A DNA stretch of 53,849 bases from CBDCEG01 sp965215775 (GCA_965215775.1 CBDCEG010000026.1:1-53849), one strand, 5' to 3'. Shown: positions 35,331 through 45,134, counted from the first letter of the stretch. Numbers and translations are program-made. Notes: a model not told the origin generated them from the sequence alone.

Positions 35331-36875
35331 ATGTCACGCACAATAATCAAAGAAAATGATTTAATTCAAAGTATTGCAGAAAGCTTACAATTTATTTCTT
35401 ATTATCACTCAAAAGACTTTTTGGACGCTATGCACAAAGCATATAAAAAAGAAAAATCTGAATCAGCTAAAAATGCAATTGCACAAATATTAGTAAATTC
35501 AAAAATGTGTGCAGAAGGAAAACGCCCAATTTGCCAAGATACAGGAATTGTAAATGTATTTATTGATATTGGTATGAATGTTAGCTTTGAAACTGATAAG
35601 GTTTTGGAAGACTTAATAAATGAAGGTGTTAGAAAAGCATATTTGAATCCAGATAATGTTTTGCGCGCTTCAGTGCTTTCAGATCCAGCAGGTAAAAGGA
35701 TAAATACCAAAGATAATACACCAGCAGTAATTCATACAAGATTAGTTGCTGGAAATAAAGTTGATATAACTGTTGCTGCCAAAGGTGGTGGTTCTGAAAA
35801 CAAATCAAAACTAAAGATGATGAACCCAAGTGATGATATTGTTGAGTGGGTTTTGGAAACTGTAAAAAGCTTAGGTGCTGGTTGGTGTCCACCTGGAATC
35901 CTTGGAATTGGAATTGGTGGAACTTGTGAACAAGCTGTTTTAATGGCAAAACGCTCACTTATGGGAAGTATTGATATTCACGAATTAATTGAACGAGGAG
36001 CAAAAACTACCACCGAAAAATTAAGAGTAGAGTTATTTGAAAAAGTAAATGCGCTAGGAATTGGCGCACAAGGTTTAGGCGGATTATCAACAGTTCTTGA
36101 TGTAAAAATACTTGATTGTCCAACTCACGCTGCTGGAAAACCAGTTGCTTTAATACCCAATTGTGCGGCAACAAGGCATGTTCACTTTACACTTGACGGT
36201 TCTGGAGTTGCAAAATTACCTGTTCCAAATTTATCACAATGGCCAGATGTAAGTCTATCTGGAGATAGCTCACAGGCAAACAAAACTCATAAAATTAATT
36301 TAAATGAATTCAAAAGAGCGGATGTTTCAAAATACAAAGCAGGAGATACTATTTTATTATCTGGCAAAATCCTTACAGGAAGAGACGCAGCTCATAAAAA
36401 AATATTTGATATGGTTAAAAATGGTGAAAAATTACCAGAAGGATTAGATTTCAAAGATAGATTTATCTACTATGTTGGACCAGTTGATGCTGTTCGTGAT
36501 GAAGTGGTTGGTCCAGCTGGTCCTACAACTTCTACGCGAATGGATAAATTTACTGATTTTATGTTATCAGAAATGGGGCTTTTAGGAATGATTGGTAAAT
36601 CTGAAAGAGGAGACCTTGCTATTGAGTCTATTCAAAAAAATGGAGCTATTTATTTAATTGCTGTTGGTGGTGCTGCTTATCTGGTTTCTAAAGCTATAAA
36701 ATCTGCTAGAGTTGTTGCTTTCCCTGAACTTGGAATGGAAGCGGTGCATGAATTTGAAATAGTTGATATGCCTGTAACTGTTGCAGTTGATAGCACAGGA
36801 AATGCTGTGCATAAAACAGGTCCTAAAATTTGGCAATCTAAAATTGCAGGAATTGATGTAGTTAGTGAGGGTTGA
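35331..36875 (+). CDS. fumA: Class I fumarate hydratase (iron-sulfur type)
   Basis: 514 residues, single-chain class I fumarase with alpha and beta domains fused. Cluster cysteines are seen in RPICQDTGIVNVF, IGGTCEQAVLMA and IPNCAATRHVHFTLDGSG. The beta domain has LSGKILTGRDAAHKK and VGPVDAVRDEVVGPAGPTTSTRMD. It interconverts fumarate and malate in the citric-acid cycle with a [4Fe-4S] cluster that is oxygen-sensitive. The name fumA is used loosely for the FumA/FumB group. GAGGA precedes the ATG, and a strong terminator follows. Confidence 0.93.
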   Translation: MSRTIIKENDLIQSIAESLQFISYYHSKDFLDAMHKAYKKEKSESAKNAIAQILVNSKMCAEGKRPICQDTGIVNVFIDIGMNVSFETDKVLEDLINEGVRKAYLNPDNVLRASVLSDPAGKRINTKDNTPAVIHTRLVAGNKVDITVAAKGGGSENKSKLKMMNPSDDIVEWVLETVKSLGAGWCPPGILGIGIGGTCEQAVLMAKRSLMGSIDIHELIERGAKTTTEKLRVELFEKVNALGIGAQGLGGLSTVLDVKILDCPTHAAGKPVALIPNCAATRHVHFTLDGSGVAKLPVPNLSQWPDVSLSGDSSQANKTHKINLNEFKRADVSKYKAGDTILLSGKILTGRDAAHKKIFDMVKNGEKLPEGLDFKDRFIYYVGPVDAVRDEVVGPAGPTTSTRMDKFTDFMLSEMGLLGMIGKSERGDLAIESIQKNGAIYLIAVGGAAYLVSKAIKSARVVAFPELGMEAVHEFEIVDMPVTVAVDSTGNAVHKTGPKIWQSKIAGIDVVSEG

Positions 36876-36907
36876 TTGGTTATTTTTTTGACTAATATAC
36901 CAAATTT

Positions 36908-36937
36908 AAAATCCCTAAGAAATTAGGGATTTTTTTT
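36908..36937 (+). terminator. Strong intrinsic terminator after fumarase
   Basis: AAAATCCCTAA, GAAA loop, TTAGGGATTTT gives an 11-bp perfect stem followed by four further T residues, 32 bp past the fumarase stop. The downstream gene on the opposite strand ends inside the right arm, its TAA being the complement of 36923-36925. Confidence 0.92.
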
Positions 36938-37522
36938 ATCATCTATTTTCTTTTTTTCTTTTTTTCTTTTTTTCTTTTTTTCTTTTTTTCTTTTTTTGTT
37001 TTTTATAAATTTTATATGTTTGCTTATACATTCAAGTAAAGTCTTTTTGTAAAATGGCTCTAATGAGTTATCTTGCCAAGAAACTCTAAACAAATTAAAT
37101 ATTTTCACTAAACTAGAAAGTTCTTTTTTTGATATGTCTTTGCCAAATATAGTTTTTGAAATAGTCAAAATTTTCTCACTAGTTAAATTGTCTTTATATA
37201 ATGAATGAATGATTAGATAAGCGTTATCATAGTTTAATTTAGCAAGCTTTAGTGTTATTGGTGAAAAACCTGCAACTCTAACTCTAGGAATGAAAACAAC
37301 AATATCTTTAGAAAAACCATTTAAACACCGATTGTAATATCCATTTCCTTTGTTTTTATTTGGGTCATTTACTCTTTTAATAAATTCATCCCGTTCAATT
37401 AGCATTAATAAATCAATTGTAGCAACAACAAATAAATCAAATGACAACTCTTTTGAGTTTATTTTTAAAGTTTTAAGACTTTTTTTTAATACCCTCTGCG
37501 CTTTTAATATTTTTTCAGACAT
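36923..37522 (-). pseudogene. IS256-family (mutator-type) transposase remnant, N-terminal part only
   Basis: 199 residues. Residues about 55-140 follow the N-terminal region of IS256-type transposases closely: GNGYYNRCLNGFSKDIVVFIP, RVRVAGFSPITLK, LIIHSLYKDNLTSEKILTISKTIFGKDISKKELSSLVKIF (compare the consensus pattern GYYxR, VPRxRxGxF, LYxxGLSTR, SxxxxSxLxK). The catalytic DDE core that should follow is missing. Instead the frame ends in a lysine/glutamate tail (KKRKKEKKKKRKKEKKK) encoded by an 8-bp microsatellite. It may be a dead relic or a domesticated DNA-binding piece. No terminal repeats are seen. Confidence 0.6.
36951..36997. repeat. 8-bp microsatellite (TTTTTTTC)n, about six units
   Basis: Five perfect TTTTTTTC units plus a seven-T partial, inside the 3' end of the minus-strand transposase-like gene. 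Because the unit is not a multiple of three, loss or gain of a copy changes the reading frame of the last codons. Confidence 0.9.
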
Positions 37523-37620
37523 AAATCACCTCTTTTTTTAGTTATAATTATAGGTTGTAAATATTTGTTTACTATCTTTTTATTTAAAACAAACTTTTGT
37601 TTAAAGCCAGCTTATCAGTT

Positions 37621-38442
37621 TTATTTAGTTAGCTCCAAAGCTTTATTATAACAATCAATAACAGCTTCACTTATAGTTTTATCTAGATTGTTGTTTTTAA
37701 AGCTATTTAAAGCCTCCATGGTTGTTCCGCCTTTTGAAGTTACTTGATTTATAATATTTTGCATTTCTAAACTACTTTCTACTTTCTGAGACTCAATTAA
37801 CATAGCGGAACCTTTTGCTGTCTGTGTTGCCAGCTCTAAAGCATCTTTATAATCAAGTCCTAGTTTTTCACCAGATTTTGCTATTAACTTTATGAATGTA
37901 AAAAAGTAAGCAGGACCAGAGCCTGAAATTGCATTTATAATATTTATTTTATTTTCATCATTTACCCAAATAGTTTTACCAATTTTTAAAAGTAAATTAT
38001 TAATCACTTTCTTATCGGCTAAACCAATATTTTTATTAGCGTAAATGCCTGTAATCCCTTCACCAATCATAGCTGGTGTATTTGGCATAGTTCTAATTAG
38101 CTTTATATTTTTGCCCAAAATACCTTCAAAACTACTTGTGCTAACACCTGCAACAATTGATAGGAAAACTTGAGTTTTAATTATATTTTTATCTAACTTT
38201 TCAAGAACATCATTAAGCACTTGTGGTTTTACTGCAATGATAATAACTTCTGAATTTAAGCAATCATTATTATTTTGGCTGGTTTTTATATTAAATTGCT
38301 CTTTTATTTTCACCAAAATATCTGCGTTATAATCGCTGGATATTATATTTTCAGGTGAAATATTAGAACTTATCAAAGATTTAATTATTGCTTTAGCCAT
38401 ATTTCCTGAGCCAATAAAAGAATATTTGAATTTATTAGTCAT
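37621..38442 (-). CDS. proC: Pyrroline-5-carboxylate reductase
   Basis: 273 residues from the ATG at 38442 (MTNKFKYSFIGSGNMAKAII). The frame extends ten more codons, but these overlap yggS and precede the dinucleotide-binding GSGNMA motif by too much. The start has GGAGAAAG about 5 bases upstream, and it overlaps the yggS end by 8 bp. IRTMPNTPAMIGEGITGIY and NAISGSGPAYFFTFIKLI followed by VTSKGGTTMEAL are the catalytic-domain landmarks. It catalyses the last step of proline synthesis. yggS-proC is a widely conserved pair. Confidence 0.94.
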   Translation of the reverse strand: MTNKFKYSFIGSGNMAKAIIKSLISSNISPENIISSDYNADILVKIKEQFNIKTSQNNNDCLNSEVIIIAVKPQVLNDVLEKLDKNIIKTQVFLSIVAGVSTSSFEGILGKNIKLIRTMPNTPAMIGEGITGIYANKNIGLADKKVINNLLLKIGKTIWVNDENKINIINAISGSGPAYFFTFIKLIAKSGEKLGLDYKDALELATQTAKGSAMLIESQKVESSLEMQNIINQVTSKGGTTMEALNSFKNNNLDKTISEAVIDCYNKALELTK

Positions 38443-39115
38443 AATTTCTTTCTCCAAAAATTGCAGTTCCAATTCGAACCATTGTTGCGCCTTCTGTAAT
38501 TGCTTGTTTTAAATCAGAACTCATACCCATTGAAAGGGTTTCTAATTTAGTTTCTAAATTAAGTAAGTTATTTATTTTATTGAGTAAGTTTTTAGTTTTT
38601 TCAAATGCATTTGAAGTATCTAAACTTGGATTGGGAATTACCATCAATCCTTTTAAATTAATATTCTCTAACTTAGATATTTGTTCAACTGTACCAATAA
38701 AACTACTATTTACAATGAAACCTGACTTACTTTCCTCTTCATCAATATTTATTTGTAAGCAAATGTTTAAAGGTTTTAAGCTTATCGGTCTTTGATTTGA
38801 AAGCCTTTGGGCTATTTTTAAACTACAAACAGTATGAACCCAGCTAAAATTCTCAGTTATTTTTTTTGTTTTATTAGACTGAATTGAACCAATATAATGC
38901 CAAATAATATTTAAATCAGTTAGTTTTTGCTGTTTTTCAAGTGCTTCCTGTAAGAAATTTTCCCCAAAATCAATTTGCCCCAAATTAAATACTTCTCTTA
39001 TTGATTTATCAGAGTGCTTTTTACTAACAGCTATTATTTTAGGTTTTTTATTGTTGGATTTTTGGCTTGTTATTAATACTTGTTGCTTAACTAAATTTAA
39101 ATTGTCTTCAAGCAT
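38435..39115 (-). CDS. yggS: YggS/PLPBP pyridoxal phosphate homeostasis protein
   Basis: 226 residues, full length. The PLP lysine lies in PKIIAVSKKHSDKSI; GENFLQEALEKQ, WHYIGSIQSNKTKKI and LSMGMSSDLKQAITEGATMVRIGTAIFG complete the family pattern. It carries PLP and affects amino-acid and vitamin B6 balance. Its ATG overlaps the stop of the DUF4347 gene by one base (TAATG) and its end overlaps proC, so the three are tightly coupled. Confidence 0.94.
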   Translation of the reverse strand: MLEDNLNLVKQQVLITSQKSNNKKPKIIAVSKKHSDKSIREVFNLGQIDFGENFLQEALEKQQKLTDLNIIWHYIGSIQSNKTKKITENFSWVHTVCSLKIAQRLSNQRPISLKPLNICLQINIDEEESKSGFIVNSSFIGTVEQISKLENINLKGLMVIPNPSLDTSNAFEKTKNLLNKINNLLNLETKLETLSMGMSSDLKQAITEGATMVRIGTAIFGERNYD

Positions 39116-39975
39116 TACTGCCCGCCCATTATTTTTATAAGTTTAAAATACTCAGTTCTGTATTCTGGACAATCTTCTAAATTGGTATAAAATTTACTTT
39201 TACAGTATTGCATAGCTCGCTGAGTTCTTGAATATTGCTCCATATATTTAACTTCTTGGGTGAAAAGCATTTTGGTTTCAATTGGACCAGTTTTTAATTC
39301 TAAATTCCAATCACTATTACCGTAACCAGAATTTTTGGGACCTGTTGTATTTTCAGAAGCAGCAACATCAGCTCCAGTTAGTTGTGCTAGGGTATTTACA
39401 AGGTTAACTCCTGCATAATTCCCAGCAAGATCGCAAGCGTAAAGTAAAATATCAGCATCATCAGATAATGCGATGCTCCATAAAGCAACATTATGGATAG
39501 TTGCCGCATTAAATCCAGCACTACCAAGCTCAAAATAGCCAGGGCGTCCATGACCAATTATATGAACTGCATTAAGATCTTTATATTTCATTAAAATATC
39601 AGTTATTTTATTAATCCCTTCCCCAGGTTTTAGTTTATAAACATCAATGTTTTTTCTAACAGGGGCGGTGTAGTAAACCAAATTCCTAGCACCATAATCA
39701 AAAATAAGAATTTCTTTAATAGCTCTTTTTTTAGATTTTATTTTTTTACCATTAAGTAAATCCGCTAAAATATTTGACTTAGGGTTCTTTTTTTTTGTAG
39801 ATATGCTATTTGTTGAAAGCATTTTCACTGGTGTATCAACACACTTAGTGCTTTTCTTAGAATTTGCATCAAAAAATATAGTTCCACCATTTTCAGTTTT
39901 ACATTTCAGTAAATCGGTAGAGTTTGCAAAATTTATAAAGCTAAGTAAAACAAAAAAGTAAATATTTTTTTTCAT
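39115..39975 (-). CDS. Stand-alone exported DUF4347 protein with caspase-like His/Cys pair
   Basis: 286 residues with a signal peptide (FVLLSFINFANS). A short N-terminal segment (LLKCKTENGGTIFFDA) resembles DUF4124-type beta-hairpins. The DUF4347 domain follows: AVHIIGHGRPGYFELGSAGF, ILLYACDLAGNYAGVNLVNTLAQLTGADVAAS, then YGNSDWNLEL.TGPIE. His142 and Cys181 lie where clan CD (caspase/CHAT-like) proteins keep their dyad. DUF4347 is usually the N-terminal part of giant adhesins, but here it stands alone between argF (9 bp upstream) and yggS. Function is unknown; peptidase activity is inference. Confidence 0.75.
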   Translation of the reverse strand: MKKNIYFFVLLSFINFANSTDLLKCKTENGGTIFFDANSKKSTKCVDTPVKMLSTNSISTKKKNPKSNILADLLNGKKIKSKKRAIKEILIFDYGARNLVYYTAPVRKNIDVYKLKPGEGINKITDILMKYKDLNAVHIIGHGRPGYFELGSAGFNAATIHNVALWSIALSDDADILLYACDLAGNYAGVNLVNTLAQLTGADVAASENTTGPKNSGYGNSDWNLELKTGPIETKMLFTQEVKYMEQYSRTQRAMQYCKSKFYTNLEDCPEYRTEYFKLIKIMGGQ

Positions 39976-39984
39976 AAGAGTAAT

Positions 39985-40998
39985 CTATTGTATTTTGGAA
40001 AGAGAGGCAACCATAATTGCTTTAATAGTATGCATTCTATTTTCCGCTTGTTCAAAAGCAATATTAAAATCACTTTCAAAAACTTCATTAGTAACTTCTA
40101 TTCCTTTTTTTAGATTTGGATATTTTTGAGCAATCTCTTTGCCCACTTTAGTTTGCGTATTGTGAAAAGCAGGTAAGCAGTGCATAAATTTTATATTTTC
40201 ATTGTTTGAAGCCTTAACTAAGCTCATATTAACCTGATAATCTAACAGTAAATTTATTCTATTTTTCCAAGAATTTACAGGCTCTCCCATAGAAACCCAA
40301 ACATCAGTATGAATAAAATCAACATTATCAACAGCTCTTAGTTTATCAGTTGTGATTGTTATTTTTGCACCAGATTCTTTCGCAAACTGGTTACATATTT
40401 GCATAATATCTTCTTTAGGGGCTAGCTCTTTGGGGCAAGCAATCCTAAAATCCATACCAAGTTTTGAAGCAACCAATAAAAGCGAAGTTCCCATATTATT
40501 TCTAGCATCTCCCAAATAAGCAAAACTTATATCTTTAAGTGGTTTTGTGGAATTTTCTTGCATTGTAAGTAAATCTGCAATCATTTGAGTTGGGTGAAAT
40601 TCATCAGTCAAACCATTAAAAACAGGAACGCCTGCATTTTCACTAAGAGTTTCAACTATTTCCTGACCAAAGCCACGATATTCAATAGCATCATACATAG
40701 AACCTAATACTTTTGCTGTATCAACCACGCTTTCTTTATGTCCAAGTTGTGAGCTTGCTGAGTCAATAAATGTTACATTTCCACCTTGATCATAAGTTGC
40801 AACTTCAAATGCACATCTTGTTCTAGTTGAGGTTTTCTCAAAAATCAAAGCTATATTTTTCCCCTCTAAATATTTTTTTTCTTTTCCTGCCTTTTTTGCA
40901 GATTTTAATCTAGCTGATAGCTGAACTAAGTAGTTAATCTCTTTTGCAGTATGATTTACTAAACTTAATAGACTTCTGTTATATAAATTTACACTCAT
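39985..40998 (-). CDS. argF: Ornithine carbamoyltransferase
   Basis: 337 residues, full length. Carbamoyl-phosphate motif EKTSTRTRCAFEVA, GRGF-like YRGFGQEIV, HPTQMIADLLTM, DVWVSMGEP and the ornithine-side MHCLPAFHN loop all intact. It makes citrulline from ornithine and carbamoyl phosphate in arginine synthesis (or the reverse, catabolic direction; the gene alone cannot tell). AAGGAGAGTGAA precedes the ATG, the same leader as msrP. It lies downstream of yhdP by 32 bp and upstream of the DUF4347 gene. Confidence 0.95.
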   Translation of the reverse strand: MSVNLYNRSLLSLVNHTAKEINYLVQLSARLKSAKKAGKEKKYLEGKNIALIFEKTSTRTRCAFEVATYDQGGNVTFIDSASSQLGHKESVVDTAKVLGSMYDAIEYRGFGQEIVETLSENAGVPVFNGLTDEFHPTQMIADLLTMQENSTKPLKDISFAYLGDARNNMGTSLLLVASKLGMDFRIACPKELAPKEDIMQICNQFAKESGAKITITTDKLRAVDNVDFIHTDVWVSMGEPVNSWKNRINLLLDYQVNMSLVKASNNENIKFMHCLPAFHNTQTKVGKEIAQKYPNLKKGIEVTNEVFESDFNIAFEQAENRMHTIKAIMVASLSKIQ

Positions 40999-41030
40999 TT
41001 CACTCTCCTTTTATTTTCCATTCGTTTTAT

Positions 41031-44000
41031 TTATTTTTTCTTAATTATTGGATCTAACCAAGTTCCAGTTATATTATATTTCGTTCCAATTCCTTTGTCT
41101 AATTTATCGCCAATTGCCTGTTGAACAACTAAAGCTGCAGCTGCCCCAACAAAACCACCAACTCCAGCACCAATAACTGGCAATGCATTACTTATTTTGG
41201 GTGAAACTGTTAGTTGTAGTTTTTTGAAATTTTTATGTTTTATATCAAATCCACCTTTGGCACGAATTACTGCCAAGCCACCTTCAGCTTTAAACTTAGA
41301 AATTTTAGCAATTGAATTTTTAATATTCCAACGCCCCTTTATCTTATCAAATGTTAGCTTAGAGCTTGATAAAGAACTAAAGTCTAAAGAAATTCGCTTA
41401 ACTAAACTAGCAACATCTAGAAGCCCTAAAACACCTGCTCCACCAGTTTTTAAGTTAAGCATTTTCAAGTATTGAATGTCTAGCTTAGCACTTCCATTTA
41501 AGTTATTGAAATTAAAATCCAAAAATTTACCTCTCCAGCTTATATTTGCAGAAATATCTACAAAATCAGCATTAGCAACATTATTCAAAGAAAATAGTTT
41601 AATAAGTCGTGATAACTTTTTACTTTTAAAATCAATCTCCGCCCTTGTAGTAATCTTACCATTTCTTGATTTTTCAAATCCATTTAGTTGGAAAAAATAA
41701 TCATCATTGTTAATAATTAAATTATCAATACTATAAAGCCCATTTTTTGCACTTGTATAAAGAGATGCTTCTCCAACAAATTTTCCTTTATAAAAAATCT
41801 TATCAATTATTATTTGAATATGTGGTAGATTTTTAAAAATTCTTGTTCCATCGGAACTGCCAGAAGATTGATTTTGTTTATAAAAACTGATTAATTTATC
41901 TAACTTAACTTGCTCAACTTTTGCAATTATATTTTTTTTATCTACTTTTATATCAGCATTTAAAGTATCACTTTTTAGTGAAAACTCAGAACCGCTACCT
42001 TTTATTTTTAGGTTTCTTAAAATAGTATTAGCTAAAATAACTTTTTTTGCACTTAATCCCAAATCAATATTAGTTGTGATTTTATGCCTAGATTTTCGCT
42101 TAGATTTACTAAGGTTAGAAAGTGCGTCAACAAACATTAAATAACGAACATAGCTAAAATTACGAATATTTGCAAAAACTCTAATTTTATTTCTCTTATA
42201 AGTATATTTAGTTTTAGTTGTATTCACTAAAATATCTTTAAATTCCCCATTTTTGTGCAAACCAACTTCAATTTTCAGTTTATTTTTTAAGTTAAAATTT
42301 ATTTTATTTTTTGCAAAATTATAATTTAAGTTAAGCCTAAGTTTCTTACCACTTGGTTTGGTTATTGCGTCAAAAATATTTAAAGAAGTTCCAACTAAGT
42401 TTGATTTTAAATCTAAGTTAAGTAATTTACCACCTCTATTAGTATCAATTAACAGATTTATATCAAAAAAAGACTGCCCAGAAAATAGCCCAGTTTTTTT
42501 AATTTTATTAGCAGAATATTTTGAAATAAAACTTAAGTTACTCAAAATTTGATTAGGGTTAAATTTTGAATTAATATTTATTTTAAGTTTATTTCCTTTT
42601 TTTGATGCTTTTGTTAAGTTTATTTTAATGTCTTTTTTAAATAGCTTTGCTTTAATTTTTCCAGAAACTAAACCTTTTTCATTTATCTTAATCGTTGAAT
42701 TTATTCTAGTTAGTTTTAAGTTTGGAATTTCTTTAAAAATACCAGATGCTTGTTTAGAACTAATATTTAAAGCAAAAGGATATTTTTCTTTTTCTAAATC
42801 AAGAGTTAAATCTAAATCTATACTAAATTTACCTTTTAAGTTGAACATCTTAAAAATAGGTTTTGCTTGCTCTTTTGCAATAGTTTTGAGCACTGTTTTA
42901 ATTATTTTTTTAGAATCTTGAGATTTTATATTTGTTTTCACTAAAATTAATGGTGATTCAAAATTTGGAATTGAAACATTTATATTTTCAACAGGAACAT
43001 TGTTTATTTTTGAGTCATCAGAGCTTATTTCTAAAGCCCAAGTTCTAAGCTTCACCTTTCCACTATTTATTGTTATTTCTGGGTCATCTGGCAAATATCT
43101 GAATTTAGTATCTCTAACTTCACTATCTATATTTAGTATAAAATCCTTATCTTTATACCATTTTGTGATATCGCCATTTAAGTGAAAAGAAGTTTTATTA
43201 TTTTTTCCTGATAGCAAAGAACCTTTCAAATAAAGTAAAACTGATTTTGGAAGTTGCTTTGGTAGGTAAGAATAAACCTTTGTTGCATCAGCATTTAGAA
43301 GGCTTCCTTTTAAGTTTAAAATTAACTTTTTAGAAAAATAAAACTCTCCTTTTGCAGTCATTTTCTCCAAATCTTGATTACTAAGATTTACATTATCTAT
43401 ATAAGCAATTTGTTTTTTGAGATTTACTTTGCCACTAATATTTCCAGAAATTAGGTTTTCTCGGTGATTATAAATAACTTTAATAAGTGTATTTGTTTTA
43501 TCCAAGATAAGTGAATAATTAATAATAAAATCAGTTATATCAGCACTTAAACCTAAGTTTTGGATAGTTAGAAATTCACTTGAAATTGAGAAATTCTCTA
43601 CTTTTAACTTTGAGCTATTAAAATTTTTGGCTGTAATATTATTTTTACTTGTTTTAAAAATAATATCACCAGAAACAAAACCTGAAATACTATCTATTTT
43701 AACTTGTGGAGGTAGTAATGGTTTGATTTGTTCTAAAATACTTATATCAAATTTGTTTAAATTTATTGAAAAACCATTTTTAAAATTATCTTTAATTGGG
43801 TTAATAATGATTTTTACATTTTTTTCTTTACTTGTTATTTGCAATTTTAAGTTTTTATCATCTCCAATAAGCTTTATATTGCTTTTTATTTCTTTATATA
43901 AAACATCAGTATTTAGCTTTGAGTTTTCAGTGTTTTTCAAGTCAACAAATAGATTTAGGTTATTTAAACTTGCTTGATAACCAACTAATTTATCTAGCTT

Positions 44001-44708
44001 TATAATCTTTGAATTTAAACTAAAAACATTTCTCTCTTTATTATAGTTAATATCAATTTCATCAATTTCATTTAGTAAAACCTTAGCGTTCAAACTAGAG
44101 AAATCTTTGCCATTTGCTGTTATTTTAATTTGATTTTCTTCAGTTTGTATTTTAGATTTAATAACTAGATTTTGAACTTTCCAGTTTTTTGGTAAATATT
44201 TCTCAAATCCTTTTTGCGAGCTTGTATCTGTTCTTTTAAAAGCATCTTTTAAATCTGCAATTGTTTTATTAAAGTCATTAATATTTATATTTGCACTATT
44301 TAATTTTATAGTATTTATAAAAGGTTTGTTTTTTAGTAAATTAACTAAGTTGACTTCAATCAAAGCATTAGCATTTTCCGCTTCAATATTATGATTTCTA
44401 TCAATTATTTTAAAACTAGAACTTAATTTGAAATTAGTGAAAGATGGCGTAGATTTTATTGAATAAACTTCTAAATGAATATTTTGCTGCTTTAATTTTT
44501 TGATTATTGTTGGAACTAAAACTCTAGGATTATAAGCAACATAAGTGATTACAATCAAAAATATCAAGATAAGAGTAATAAGAAAATTAAATGTTTTTTT
44601 GAGGAAACTTTTTTTCTTTTTTTCTGCCTTTTTATTTTCTATTTGTTTTGTTTTGTTTTGTTTTGTTTTTTCCACCCTTTTATTTTGAGTGGAGTTTTTT
44701 TCTTCCAA
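41031..44708 (-). CDS. yhdP: YhdP-type AsmA-like inner-membrane protein (DUF3971)
   Basis: 1225 residues, close to E. coli YhdP. A Lys/Glu-rich cytoplasmic start (about 1-37) is followed by one membrane anchor (LITLILIFLIVITYVAY) and a very long periplasmic chain of beta-strands with VNLVNLL..KPFINTIKLNSANI near the start and AGVGGFVGAAAALVVQQAIGD and YNITGTWLDPIIKKK at the end, typical of the family. YhdP/TamB/YdbH proteins form hydrophobic grooves that carry phospholipids to the outer membrane. Composition is very Lys/Asn/Ile rich. Its start overlaps the VanZ-like gene end by 29 bp. Confidence 0.9.
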   Translation of the reverse strand: MEEKNSTQNKRVEKTKQNKTKQIENKKAEKKKKSFLKKTFNFLITLILIFLIVITYVAYNPRVLVPTIIKKLKQQNIHLEVYSIKSTPSFTNFKLSSSFKIIDRNHNIEAENANALIEVNLVNLLKNKPFINTIKLNSANININDFNKTIADLKDAFKRTDTSSQKGFEKYLPKNWKVQNLVIKSKIQTEENQIKITANGKDFSSLNAKVLLNEIDEIDINYNKERNVFSLNSKIIKLDKLVGYQASLNNLNLFVDLKNTENSKLNTDVLYKEIKSNIKLIGDDKNLKLQITSKEKNVKIIINPIKDNFKNGFSINLNKFDISILEQIKPLLPPQVKIDSISGFVSGDIIFKTSKNNITAKNFNSSKLKVENFSISSEFLTIQNLGLSADITDFIINYSLILDKTNTLIKVIYNHRENLISGNISGKVNLKKQIAYIDNVNLSNQDLEKMTAKGEFYFSKKLILNLKGSLLNADATKVYSYLPKQLPKSVLLYLKGSLLSGKNNKTSFHLNGDITKWYKDKDFILNIDSEVRDTKFRYLPDDPEITINSGKVKLRTWALEISSDDSKINNVPVENINVSIPNFESPLILVKTNIKSQDSKKIIKTVLKTIAKEQAKPIFKMFNLKGKFSIDLDLTLDLEKEKYPFALNISSKQASGIFKEIPNLKLTRINSTIKINEKGLVSGKIKAKLFKKDIKINLTKASKKGNKLKININSKFNPNQILSNLSFISKYSANKIKKTGLFSGQSFFDINLLIDTNRGGKLLNLDLKSNLVGTSLNIFDAITKPSGKKLRLNLNYNFAKNKINFNLKNKLKIEVGLHKNGEFKDILVNTTKTKYTYKRNKIRVFANIRNFSYVRYLMFVDALSNLSKSKRKSRHKITTNIDLGLSAKKVILANTILRNLKIKGSGSEFSLKSDTLNADIKVDKKNIIAKVEQVKLDKLISFYKQNQSSGSSDGTRIFKNLPHIQIIIDKIFYKGKFVGEASLYTSAKNGLYSIDNLIINNDDYFFQLNGFEKSRNGKITTRAEIDFKSKKLSRLIKLFSLNNVANADFVDISANISWRGKFLDFNFNNLNGSAKLDIQYLKMLNLKTGGAGVLGLLDVASLVKRISLDFSSLSSSKLTFDKIKGRWNIKNSIAKISKFKAEGGLAVIRAKGGFDIKHKNFKKLQLTVSPKISNALPVIGAGVGGFVGAAAALVVQQAIGDKLDKGIGTKYNITGTWLDPIIKKK

Positions 44709-45051
44709 AATAAGCTCCTAAAATAGCACCAACAGAGTTAGCAACAACATCATAAAAATCCATACTTCTAAAACCAGTAAATCCCTGTAAAACTTCCATC
44801 ATTATACCGTAAGAAATGGATACAATAATCACTAAATATATTTTAGTTGGGAAAACTTTCATAGCAAAAAAAACAATAGAAAAATACATAATAATATGAA
44901 CAACTTTATCAATATGTAAACTTGGATTTGGATTAATGTTTGTTTTGGGAATGTGAACCAATGATAGCAACGCCACCAAACCAATTATTACTGCTAAAAT
45001 TATTTTATTTTTCATTATATTTTTTATTATATTCATTGTTATTATTGGCAA
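44680..45051 (-). CDS. VanZ-like membrane protein
   Basis: 123 residues, four hydrophobic segments. The VanZ-family landmarks are HIDKVVHIIMYFSIVFFAMK and GIMMEVLQGFTGFRSMDFYD followed by VANSVGAILGAYFG. Role in this group is unknown (the name derives from a teicoplanin-resistance gene). A later in-frame ATG (MKNKIILAVIIG) may be the real start. It overlaps yhdP, so both probably belong to one minus-strand transcript that runs through argF to proC. Confidence 0.85.
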   Translation of the reverse strand: MPIITMNIIKNIMKNKIILAVIIGLVALLSLVHIPKTNINPNPSLHIDKVVHIIMYFSIVFFAMKVFPTKIYLVIIVSISYGIMMEVLQGFTGFRSMDFYDVVANSVGAILGAYFGRKKLHSK

Positions 45052-45134
45052 AGCCTATTTTTATTATGGAGCTGAATGTTATCACAACTAATTAGTTAAA
45101 GAAAATAGGAATAGTAAAAACCATAAATAACCAA

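Noticed and set aside
42358..43977. Several plus-strand open frames inside yhdP
   Set aside because: They are opposite-strand shadows of a long AT-rich gene, with no motifs and no ribosome sites.
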